Positions 51,359-59,207 of a stretch of DNA of 64,000 nt are shown here, one piece after another. The stretch covers positions 1-64,000 of the forward strand of contig CAXBBG010000002.1 in the NCBI GenBank assembly GCA_963974105.1. The letters run 5' to 3'. The notes under the pieces were generated by a model, which was given only the letters and a program-made list of their open reading frames with translations, was not told the DNA's origin and ran no database searches. The translations under genes were made by a program, and so were the position numbers. Source of the DNA: UBA2136 sp963974105. GTDB lineage: Bacteria > Pseudomonadota > Alphaproteobacteria > UBA2136. How positions within the stretch are numbered: the stretch's first letter is position 1; each line of letters begins with the position of its first letter.

Positions 51359-53017
51359 GTGTTAACGCATTTACATATACGTAATGTTGGTTTGATAGAA
51401 GAATGTCAGGTCGACTTTTTGTCAGGATTTACGATCATCACAGGTGAAACCGGTGCTGGTAAATCTATGCTTATTGATGCACTTTCTCTAGGTTTGGGCG
51501 CAAGGGCCGATAGTTCTCTTGTGCGTCATGGGGCGCAAAATGCCCTCGTGGAAGTGCGTTTTTCATTTGAGACAGGACACCCTGTTTCTAAAGCATTGGA
51601 CGAAATTGGACTAGAGCTTGATGACGGCGAGTTGGTTCTAAGGCGTATGCTGAGTGCTGAAAAAAGCCGTGCCTTTGTGAACGGTATGCAGGTTACGCAG
51701 ACCCAATTAAAAGATATTGCCGAGCGTTTGGTTGATATACATGGTCAATATGACCACCAACTCATTTTAAGGCCTGTAAAGCACGCTGATATGCTCGATA
51801 AATTTGGTCGCTTAAACAAAGAACGTGGGTTGGTTAAAAATACTTACAATCAATGGCTCGATGCGTATAGCGCTTTACGACAAGCACAAGACCTTTTAAA
51901 ATCGCGCGTGGAAGAAGAAACTTTACTGAACGCTTATATCGAAGAACTCACGGCCTTCAATTTAGAAGAGGGTGAGGAGGAGCGCTTGATTGAAGAGCGT
52001 AAACTTTTGATGTCGAGTGAAAAAATTACCGAATCAATGAATGCCGCCTTAAATGCCCTTTCAAGTGATGTAAACATTACAGGTTCACTTGGGTTTGCAG
52101 AAACAGCTCTTGCTAGCGTGAGCGATGTTTCTGAGGCCATAGGTGAGCTCTACGAACGTTTGGCGAATGTGTCGCATGAAGTGACAGAGCTGATAAGCGA
52201 TATTGAGCGTGCGGGCAGTAATATTGAGGCAGATCCTACAAGGCTCATTGAAGTCGATGATCGTTTGTTTGCCTTAAAAGACTGTGCGCGTAAGCATCAA
52301 ACGACAATTTCTCAATTACCAGAAACATTAGAGTCCTTTATAGAAAAGCGTGAACGCTTGGAAACTTTACAAGCTGATATGTCAGGTTTAGAATTGCAAG
52401 AGCAAGAAGCAAGGCAGTTGTTTGAGGGTGCATGTAAAACTTTAACGGTATCACGTCAAAAGGCGACGATTGACCTCTCTAAAGATGTTGAGTCTTCACT
52501 AAAAGAGCTTGAAATGCCGAACACCAAGTTTGAAGCAACTTTATTCGACCGTGATAAGGTTGACTGGGACGTTTTAGGTGCAGAAAAAGTCGAATTTATG
52601 GTGGCAACAAATGCTGGCAGCCCTATGGCGCCACTTGTTAAAATTGCATCGGGCGGCGAGGTTTCACGTTTAATGTTGGCTTTAAAACAGGTGTTTTATA
52701 AAAAAATGCCTGAAACAACGCTTATTTTTGATGAAATCGATACAGGTGTTGGCGGTAGTGTGGCTGAAGCTATGGGCTTAGCAATGAAAGATTTATCTGC
52801 AACGCACCAAGTATTCTCAATCACGCATTTAGCGCAAGTGGCGGCTAAAGGGCATCGTCATGTTAAAATTTCTAAGACAACACAGAATGATAAAACGGTA
52901 ACAAATCTTATCGAGCTCAATGATGAAGCGAGGCTTGAAGAGGTATCGCGTATGCTTTCAGGGCGTGATATTACGAAGGAAGCGCAGTCCGCTGCGGCAA
53001 AATTATTGGCATCATAA
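51359..53017 (+). CDS. recN: DNA repair protein RecN
   Basis: SMC-like ATPase used in recombinational repair of double-strand breaks. It is 552 residues, normal for RecN: Walker A TGETGAGKS at about 30-38, a long coiled-coil middle, and the C-terminal ABC signature ASGGEVSRLMLALK with Walker B TLIFDEIDTGVGGSVAEA and ITHLAQVAA. Start is GTG 51359. It is the second gene of the bamD-recN unit and is followed by a terminator. Confidence 0.97.
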   Translation: MLTHLHIRNVGLIEECQVDFLSGFTIITGETGAGKSMLIDALSLGLGARADSSLVRHGAQNALVEVRFSFETGHPVSKALDEIGLELDDGELVLRRMLSAEKSRAFVNGMQVTQTQLKDIAERLVDIHGQYDHQLILRPVKHADMLDKFGRLNKERGLVKNTYNQWLDAYSALRQAQDLLKSRVEEETLLNAYIEELTAFNLEEGEEERLIEERKLLMSSEKITESMNAALNALSSDVNITGSLGFAETALASVSDVSEAIGELYERLANVSHEVTELISDIERAGSNIEADPTRLIEVDDRLFALKDCARKHQTTISQLPETLESFIEKRERLETLQADMSGLELQEQEARQLFEGACKTLTVSRQKATIDLSKDVESSLKELEMPNTKFEATLFDRDKVDWDVLGAEKVEFMVATNAGSPMAPLVKIASGGEVSRLMLALKQVFYKKMPETTLIFDEIDTGVGGSVAEAMGLAMKDLSATHQVFSITHLAQVAAKGHRHVKISKTTQNDKTVTNLIELNDEARLEEVSRMLSGRDITKEAQSAAAKLLAS

Positions 53018-53038
53018 GTTAATTGTTGAAATATAAAA

Positions 53039-53071
53039 GAAAAAAAGGAGGCGCACAGCCTCCTTTTTTTT
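53039..53071. terminator. Bidirectional intrinsic terminator after recN
   Basis: GGAGGC (53047-53052) pairs with GCCTCC (53058-53063) around GCACA, with long A and T runs. It also ends the leftward gene at 53082. Confidence 0.9.
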
Positions 53072-53081
53072 CGATATAAGT

Positions 53082-53405
53082 TTAAATTTTATTTGTTCTT
53101 TGTAGATGGTCTATCACAATAAGCATGTTTTTAATCATGCGATCACGAATTTGATTGGTGATAGGATCTTTATGAAAGAGAGATTCAACAATTTTTGCAT
53201 TGATAAGAGCGGTCTCAAATATAATGCATTTTGTTTCATATTTTTTATACTCTTCCATATCAAGCAATAGCTTTTGTAGTGCGTTTAAACTTGCTTGTAA
53301 TGCCATCTTGCATTCAACGGGGTTGCTGGCGTCACGTAGGACGGTCACAATATTGTTGGATACTCTTAGCGCATTTTTTATGAAGGTTGTGTGACGAAAT
53401 GTCAT
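53082..53405 (-). CDS. Small helical protein of unknown function
   Basis: I recognise no family. The 107-residue product is predicted all-helical (LQASLNALQKLLLDMEEYKKYETKCI), with no signal peptide. ATG 53405 has an AGGATTT site. It and the next small gene (53548) are similar in size, orientation and helical character and may be distant paralogues, but the alignment by eye is weak. Confidence 0.7.
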   Translation of the reverse strand: MTFRHTTFIKNALRVSNNIVTVLRDASNPVECKMALQASLNALQKLLLDMEEYKKYETKCIIFETALINAKIVESLFHKDPITNQIRDRMIKNMLIVIDHLQRTNKI

Positions 53406-53512
53406 TGTAAATCCTCAAAAGTCAGGAGGGTTTTAGGAAAAGGGTTAAGGTGTTTCATTAAGTTCTATATAAAGTTTATGATTTTTAAAGCACCATTACA
53501 ACCCTAAATAAC

Positions 53513-53543
53513 AAAAAAAAGCCCCATAGTGGGACTTTTTTTT
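53513..53543 (-). terminator. Intrinsic terminator of the 53548 gene
   Basis: CCCA/TGGG with a TAG loop, extended through one C-A mismatch to A/T-rich arms. On the minus strand it ends in a long T run just after the stop of the 53548 gene. Confidence 0.7.
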
Positions 53544-53547
53544 GTAA

Positions 53548-53946
53548 CTAAACAGAGTGTAGCGTCATGCGGCGCAGTCTATTCATTTCGTTTACTTGTC
53601 TTGCGCGGGCGGCTTCTTGAATTTCAGCATAGTCACGCAGTTCGCTTAGTGTGTCTAACATTTTGTTGTGGGCTATGGCTGTCATTCTTTTGAATGCAAT
53701 GTCATTTTGCCAATTTGGTGTATTGTTGATGTGGCCGTTGAGACAGTTATTCAGTGCATCTATGGCTTCTTGTGTATATGCATCACCTTTATCAGAAGTT
53801 TCTAATATACCAATGTGGTCTGATAGAAATTTTTCTAGCTGTTGCAATGTGTCTGCAATGTATGTGTGACGTTTAGCGGGGTGGCTTTTTTTAAAGGCAC
53901 TGCATGTCATAATGATGGTTTCAAGGTTTTGAATTATGTTTTGCAT
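53548..53946 (-). CDS. Small helical protein of unknown function
   Basis: I recognise no family. The 132-residue product is helical, with an Asp/Asn-rich middle (EAIDALNNCLNGHINNTPNW) and a C-terminal basic helix (EAARARQVNEMNRLRRMTLHSV). No signal or membrane segment. ATG 53946 has an AAGGAAA site. It is transcribed leftward as its own unit between gltX and the 53082 gene. Confidence 0.7.
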   Translation of the reverse strand: MQNIIQNLETIIMTCSAFKKSHPAKRHTYIADTLQQLEKFLSDHIGILETSDKGDAYTQEAIDALNNCLNGHINNTPNWQNDIAFKRMTAIAHNKMLDTLSELRDYAEIQEAARARQVNEMNRLRRMTLHSV

Positions 53947-54015
53947 AATATTTCCTTAAAAGAATAGGTGGGTAATAAATAAATTATAGGCATGGAGATG
54001 TTGTTTTACAAGTAT

Positions 54016-54045
54016 AAAAAAGCGCCTTATAAGGGGCGCTTTTTT
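54016..54045 (-). terminator. Intrinsic terminator of gltX
   Basis: AAAAAAGCGCC (54016-54026) pairs with GGCGCTTTTTT (54035-54045) around an 8-nt loop. It lies 16 bp after the gltX stop on the minus strand and is flanked by A/T runs. Confidence 0.9.
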
Positions 54046-54061
54046 AATAAACGGGTCTTTT

Positions 54062-55483
54062 TTATAGACAAGATTTTATATTGGCAATACTTACATCTTT
54101 ACCAAAGATTTCTACAATGTCACCAACGCCAGGTGCGCTGCTTGTACCTGTTAAAGCAACACGTAGCGGCATACCAAAGTCTTTAAATTTAAGCGCATGC
54201 TCTTCACACAATGCGCCGATAATTTCAGAAACTTTATCGTGGTTTACAGGTGCTGTTTCAAGCTCAAGCTTATTAACAAACAGGTTTAAGTTATTCCTAT
54301 AACCATCTGTATTTAAAGTGTTAACTTCCTTTTCCCCAAAAGAGAAAGGCGGCTTGTTAAAGAAGAAGGCGCAGGCGTCTGCAAGGTCGCCTAGTTTCTT
54401 CGTTTTGTTTTTAACACTGTCGATACCGCCGTTTAAAAGGTAGCCTTTAACTTCGTCTGTAACGTTTAAATTTTTCTCTTTGAAGAAAGGTTCTAATGCC
54501 TCAAATAAAGTTTGAGCATCTGTGGTTTTGATATATTGTGCGTTAAACCATTCAAGTTTCATTTGGTCGAAAGTTGAAGCGCTTTTGTTAACATCGCCTA
54601 TATCAAATTTTTCAATAGCGCGTTCAAGGCTAATAACTTCTTCGTCACCTAAAGACCAGCCAAGGCGCATAAGGTAGTTGTTCAATGCTTCTGGCATAAA
54701 TCCAGCTAGCTGGTATTCTAAAACGTTGGTCGCGCCGTCGCGTTTTGACATTTTACCATTTTTACCGTGTATCATAGGTACATGTGCGAATGTTGGTAGG
54801 TCGTAGCCCATCGCTTCATACACGAAAATTTGTTTTGGTGTGTTGTTGATGTGGTCATCGCCACGGATAACGTGTGTTATGCCCATATCATGGTCGTCTA
54901 ATGCTACAACAAAGTTGTATGTAGGAAAACCATCAGCGCGCATAATAATATAGTCATCTAGCGTGTAGTTTGGCACGTCAATGCGTCCTTGAACGGCATC
55001 GTCCCAACCTGTTTTTCCAGTTGTTGGTACTTTAATGCGAATTACAGCGGTACGGCCTTCGTCACGGAATGCTTGTTTTTGTGCTTCTGAAAGGTCGCGG
55101 TGGCGCCCATCATAACGTATCGTTTCTTTTTTCGCCTGTTGCTCTTCACGCATGGCTTCTAGCTCTTCTTTGCTGGTGAAGCATTCGTAAGCTTTGCCTT
55201 CTAACAGTAATTTTTCAACTGCTTTTTTGTGGCGTTCAATGCTTTCGGTTTGTAATACCCATTTGCCATCTGTTGGTCCCAGTCCTAGCCAGGTTAATCC
55301 GTTTTTGATAATTTCTTTATTGGCATCTGTAGAACGTGTTTGGTCTGTATCTTCAATACGAATCAGGTATTCGCCACCGTTTGCCTTGGCAAATAAGTAG
55401 TTAAATAGTGCTGTGCGCGCGCCACCAATGTGTAACATGCCTGTTGGTGACGGTGCGAATCTTGTTCTTACCTGTTTATTCAT
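54062..55483 (-). CDS. gltX: Glutamyl-tRNA synthetase
   Basis: Charges tRNA-Glu with glutamate. It is 473 residues, full length. The class I signature is HIGG (in TGMLHIGGARTALFNYLFAKA, residues about 17-20) and KMSKRDGA (about 242), with the catalytic IRIEDTDQTRS. No Zn-binding Cys set is evident in the connective peptide. ATG 55483 is the start. Divergent from comEC across 44 bp, the standard alphaproteobacterial order. Because alphaproteobacteria often carry two gltX copies, this may be one of a pair. Confidence 0.96.
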   Translation of the reverse strand: MNKQVRTRFAPSPTGMLHIGGARTALFNYLFAKANGGEYLIRIEDTDQTRSTDANKEIIKNGLTWLGLGPTDGKWVLQTESIERHKKAVEKLLLEGKAYECFTSKEELEAMREEQQAKKETIRYDGRHRDLSEAQKQAFRDEGRTAVIRIKVPTTGKTGWDDAVQGRIDVPNYTLDDYIIMRADGFPTYNFVVALDDHDMGITHVIRGDDHINNTPKQIFVYEAMGYDLPTFAHVPMIHGKNGKMSKRDGATNVLEYQLAGFMPEALNNYLMRLGWSLGDEEVISLERAIEKFDIGDVNKSASTFDQMKLEWFNAQYIKTTDAQTLFEALEPFFKEKNLNVTDEVKGYLLNGGIDSVKNKTKKLGDLADACAFFFNKPPFSFGEKEVNTLNTDGYRNNLNLFVNKLELETAPVNHDKVSEIIGALCEEHALKFKDFGMPLRVALTGTSSAPGVGDIVEIFGKDVSIANIKSCL

Positions 55484-55527
55484 ATATAGTACCTACCTAT
55501 GTTTTTAAATTATGATTAAAGTGAAAT

Positions 55528-57525
55528 TTGAACCCTAAAACACATATAGATAGTTATCTATTTCCAGCACTCTTTGCGCTGGGTGCGTTGTTGGGCACTT
55601 TTGCTTATTTCACATTACCGTTTGAGCCGAGTGTAACGCTCTTGGGTATTATGTCAATATTTCTTATACCTGCGCTTTATTTTATGCGCAATCATTATCC
55701 CTTTTTTATGGTTTCTTTTTTAATGTTTGCCTTTGTTTGTGCCTTATTAAATGCGGCTTGGCAAATTCAAAACAGACAACCAAACTTTTTAGAAAAAAAA
55801 TATGAGAATACGCGTTTATGGGTTGTGGGGCAGGTGGGGGCTTCTGCCAGTTATAATGGACGTGATAAAATAACCTTAGAAAGTGTTAAGATTTATGGTG
55901 TGGATGCAGAAAATACACCTAAAAAGGTGCGTATTTCAAGTTCGCAGGGGCGTTTATCTATCTTTAATGTTGGCGACTGGGTGGCCGTAGAGGCAATGCT
56001 TATGGCGCCTGCACCGCCTAAATATGCAGGGGACTATAATTTTAGAAGGCAGGCATGGATGGACGAAATTGGTGCAACTGGTTATGTGATGGGGCAGGTG
56101 TATAAAACCAGTTGGCCAGATGGGTATAAAAGCAATACTTACTATATTCAGCATATGCGAAACGCCTTGACAGAAAAAATTGTAGGTTCTCATACAGAGT
56201 TTGATGAAAGGGCTGTAATGGCCGCCTTGATGACAGGTAAAAAGACATACATTTCAGATGATATTTATAATGCGTATCGTCAAAGTGGTTTGGCGCATTT
56301 GTTGGCTATATCTGGTTTGCATATTGGGTTGATTGGCGGTTTTGTCTTTTTTGCGACAAGGCGTTTGTGTGGCTTTAGTGAACGCATAACCTTACGTTAC
56401 AACACCAAAGTGCCTGCCGCTATTTTGGCGATTATAGCCTGTTTGGCATATACCGCTATTGCTGGTGGGACATTGCCGACTCTAAGGGCTTTTATTATGG
56501 CCGCTTTTATTTTTATAGGCTTTGTTGTGGGGCGTTTGCATAATACGTTGCGTATATTTATGATGACTCTCGTCCTTGTTTTATTTCTCTGGCCTCAAAG
56601 TTTGTTAACGGCTTCTTTTCAAATGTCTTTTGTTGCGGTATTTGCCTTAACACTGTGGAATGAGTTTAAACAAAAAGAGGCTTTTTCAAGTGTAAAAGTG
56701 GTGCAAGGTCTTACCTACACCAAGGGTGTTTTTCTGACATCTGTTGTGGCAGGTTTAGCCACCATGCCTATTGCCGCATGGCATTTTGGTTCTATTCATT
56801 TTGTTGGTTTTTTTGTAAATGTTTTGGCCATACCACTCACCGCATTTGTTATTATGCCAAGTTCCTTGCTGTCTGTTGTTATGATACCTTTTGGTGCAGA
56901 AAATCCTTTTCTTTATGCTATGCAATATGGTGTTTTTTGGTTAAATAGCTTGGCTGTTTTTGGTGCTGAGTTCCCGCATGGTCATTATGACATTGAACAA
57001 GGTGAAGTGTTCTTTTTAGCTTTTTCTGTTTTTATATTACTGCTGAGCTTGTATTTAAATAAGTATAAAAAATTTACTGTTGGGCTGTTGGGGGTTTCTG
57101 TTTTGTTCTGTTTTTTTAACAGTGACTCAAATAGAAAAATTTTATGGTTAAGGGGTGGCCAAACCATTATTGCAGGCAATGGTGAGGGGGCGTTTTTACC
57201 TTTACGTGTGGACGGTAGCTCTTACGAGAAAAGGCTGCTAAGTAACTTTAAAATGGCAAGTGCAGGGCAAGGCCGTTGCGACAGTATGGGCTGTGTTTAT
57301 GACGTTTTGTCGCATAAATATTTGGTGATGGCAGACGGTGTAAACGCCACAGAAGAAGACTGCGCGCAAGTTGATTTTATAATGGAAAATATTATGGCTG
57401 AAAATTCTATTTGTACAAATGCTGTTCAGTTTAAAAAGGGTGTCGAGTCAGGAGAGATTGTTATAAATAAAAAAACTGCCTTATTTGTGCCATATACATT
57501 GCATGAAAATCGTATTTGGCATTGA
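55528..57525 (+). CDS. comEC: ComEC/Rec2-family DNA-uptake channel
   Basis: Inner-membrane channel for single-stranded DNA in natural transformation. The 665-residue product has an N-terminal DUF4131-like region with KITLESVKIYG and GDWVAVEAML, then the competence domain with ALMTGKKTYISDDIYNAYRQSGLAHLLAISGLHIGLIGG and multiple membrane segments. The C-terminal 165 residues do not show the HxHxDH metal motif of the beta-lactamase domain of Bacillus ComEC. Start is TTG 55528, because a TGA stop lies in frame at 55522-55524. No other com genes are in the window. Confidence 0.88.
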   Translation: MNPKTHIDSYLFPALFALGALLGTFAYFTLPFEPSVTLLGIMSIFLIPALYFMRNHYPFFMVSFLMFAFVCALLNAAWQIQNRQPNFLEKKYENTRLWVVGQVGASASYNGRDKITLESVKIYGVDAENTPKKVRISSSQGRLSIFNVGDWVAVEAMLMAPAPPKYAGDYNFRRQAWMDEIGATGYVMGQVYKTSWPDGYKSNTYYIQHMRNALTEKIVGSHTEFDERAVMAALMTGKKTYISDDIYNAYRQSGLAHLLAISGLHIGLIGGFVFFATRRLCGFSERITLRYNTKVPAAILAIIACLAYTAIAGGTLPTLRAFIMAAFIFIGFVVGRLHNTLRIFMMTLVLVLFLWPQSLLTASFQMSFVAVFALTLWNEFKQKEAFSSVKVVQGLTYTKGVFLTSVVAGLATMPIAAWHFGSIHFVGFFVNVLAIPLTAFVIMPSSLLSVVMIPFGAENPFLYAMQYGVFWLNSLAVFGAEFPHGHYDIEQGEVFFLAFSVFILLLSLYLNKYKKFTVGLLGVSVLFCFFNSDSNRKILWLRGGQTIIAGNGEGAFLPLRVDGSSYEKRLLSNFKMASAGQGRCDSMGCVYDVLSHKYLVMADGVNATEEDCAQVDFIMENIMAENSICTNAVQFKKGVESGEIVINKKTALFVPYTLHENRIWH

Positions 57526-57591
57526 CGTTTAAGGCATAAACACGTAAAAGTAAATTATACATTATTCTAGATAAAAAAGGTGGTTTAAAAC

Positions 57592-58797
57592 GTGACAAAA
57601 TCTTGTGTGATTGGTCTAGGTTACATTGGCTTGCCAACGGCGGGTTTACTGGCAGCTTCAGGGCATACGGTTGTAGGTGTAGACGTGAATGAAATTGTGG
57701 TTGGTTATATCAATTCAGGTAAGCCACATTTTGAAGAAAAAGGTTTGGAGCTCCTTATTGCAGAGCAGGTGGCGCAAGGTCACTTAAAGGCTTCAACTAC
57801 GCCAGAAGAGGCCGACGCTTTTTTAATTATTGTACCGACACCTTTTATCGAAGCCGATAAATCAGCCGACATGAAATATGTGCAGCAAGCATCTAAAAGC
57901 ATTGCGCCATTTTTAAAAGAAGGCAATTTAGTTGTTCTTGAATCGACTTCAGCGCTGGGAGCTACACGTAAAGATGTGATGGCGGTTATCTATGCACAGC
58001 GCCCCGACCTTGAAGGTAAATTGCATTTTGCCTTTTGCCCTGAACGCGCTATTCCTGGTAATACATTGTTTGAATTAGAACATAATGACCGCGTGGTAGG
58101 TGGTATTGATGCGGCTTCAACAGATGTGGCTGTTAAATATTACCAAGGTTTTATTAAGGGTGAAATTTTACCCGCTTCTGAAAAAACTGCTGAAATGGTG
58201 AAGCTCAGTGAAAATGCTTTTCGTGATGTTAACATTGCTTATGCGAATGAACTTTCTATCGTTTGTGACAAGTTGGGCATTAACGTGTGGGAAGTTATTA
58301 AGCTTGCCAACCATCATCCGCGTGTAAATATTTTGCAACCGGGTCCAGGTGTTGGCGGTCATTGCATTGCCATTGACCCATGGTTTATAGCCGCAGCAGC
58401 CCCACAAGAAGCAAGGCTTATAACAACGGCCCGTCAAATTAACGACGGCAAACCTGCTTGGGTTGTTTCAAAGGTTGAACAAGCCGTAGCAGAGCTGAAT
58501 AAAAAAGATGTAACCGTTGGATTGCTTGGCTTAGCCTTTAAACCAAATGTTGATGATTTGCGTGAATCTCCATCACTCAGCGTGGCTAAACTGATTAACG
58601 AAAAAGTTCAAGCTAAGGTTATTGCCTGTGAGCCCTATATTAAAAATCACAAAGACATTGAGCTGACGACACTAGAATCATTGCTTGAAAAATCTGATGT
58701 TATTGTGATGTTAACCGACCATGATGCTTTTAAAAATATTACCCTTGCACAGCTTGAAGGTAAAAAAATAGTCGATACCAGAGGGAGCTTTGTTTAA
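57592..58797 (+). CDS. wecC: UDP-N-acetyl-D-mannosamine dehydrogenase (WecC type)
   Basis: Oxidises UDP-ManNAc to UDP-ManNAcA with NAD+, in the cytoplasm, for surface glycans. The 401-residue product has the N-terminal Rossmann loop CVIGLGYIGLPTAGLLAASGH, VPTPF, ESTSALGATRKDV, FCPERAIPG and the catalytic-Cys segment PGVGGHCIAIDPWF (Cys about 258). The ERAIPG form and length favour WecC over UDP-glucose dehydrogenase. Start GTG 57592. It opens the polysaccharide operon, with the next gene 1 bp after its stop; the epimerase WecB is not in the window. Confidence 0.9.
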   Translation: MTKSCVIGLGYIGLPTAGLLAASGHTVVGVDVNEIVVGYINSGKPHFEEKGLELLIAEQVAQGHLKASTTPEEADAFLIIVPTPFIEADKSADMKYVQQASKSIAPFLKEGNLVVLESTSALGATRKDVMAVIYAQRPDLEGKLHFAFCPERAIPGNTLFELEHNDRVVGGIDAASTDVAVKYYQGFIKGEILPASEKTAEMVKLSENAFRDVNIAYANELSIVCDKLGINVWEVIKLANHHPRVNILQPGPGVGGHCIAIDPWFIAAAAPQEARLITTARQINDGKPAWVVSKVEQAVAELNKKDVTVGLLGLAFKPNVDDLRESPSLSVAKLINEKVQAKVIACEPYIKNHKDIELTTLESLLEKSDVIVMLTDHDAFKNITLAQLEGKKIVDTRGSFV

Positions 58798-58798
58798 C

Positions 58799-59197
58799 AT
58801 GTTTTCATCTTCTCAAAAATTATATATAAATGTTTCTGACACACCGTCCGAACTTACACTAGAGAGTGTTTTTGCGGGCGAGGCAGGTACATTAAACTTG
58901 GGTAAAAATGGGGTGCATTTATGGGTGCCTGGTGACAATATCCCTGTTGAAAAAGAAATTATTTTCGACATTCGATCACGCCCATTAAGCGAAACAGATT
59001 TCGAAACTTTTAAGGCTGCATGTAAAGGGCGTTTTATGGCCAAGCACATTGCATTGATGGTCAGCACAAACCTAGAACGTATTAAAGCGCTTTTAGAATA
59101 TTATGATTATGTTTTAGTGCCAAATAACAATATTAAAAATTTACCGACCGATTTTGTAAATCGCGTTCTATCATACAAATCAGACACAAAAAATTAG
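58799..59197 (+). CDS. Small protein of unknown function in the polysaccharide operon
   Basis: I recognise no family. The 132-residue product is soluble, with no signal; it begins MFSSSQKLYINVSDTPSEL and ends in a helical basic tail. Two motifs stand out, LNLGKNGVHLWVPGDNIPVEKEIIFDI and LLEYYDYVLVPNNNIKNLP, suggesting an alpha/beta fold. ATG 58799 is right after the wecC stop, with GGAG upstream. It lies between two enzymes of nucleotide-sugar or glycan metabolism and may act with them. Confidence 0.75.
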   Translation: MFSSSQKLYINVSDTPSELTLESVFAGEAGTLNLGKNGVHLWVPGDNIPVEKEIIFDIRSRPLSETDFETFKAACKGRFMAKHIALMVSTNLERIKALLEYYDYVLVPNNNIKNLPTDFVNRVLSYKSDTKN

Positions 59198-59207
59198 GAT
59201 AAATAAA

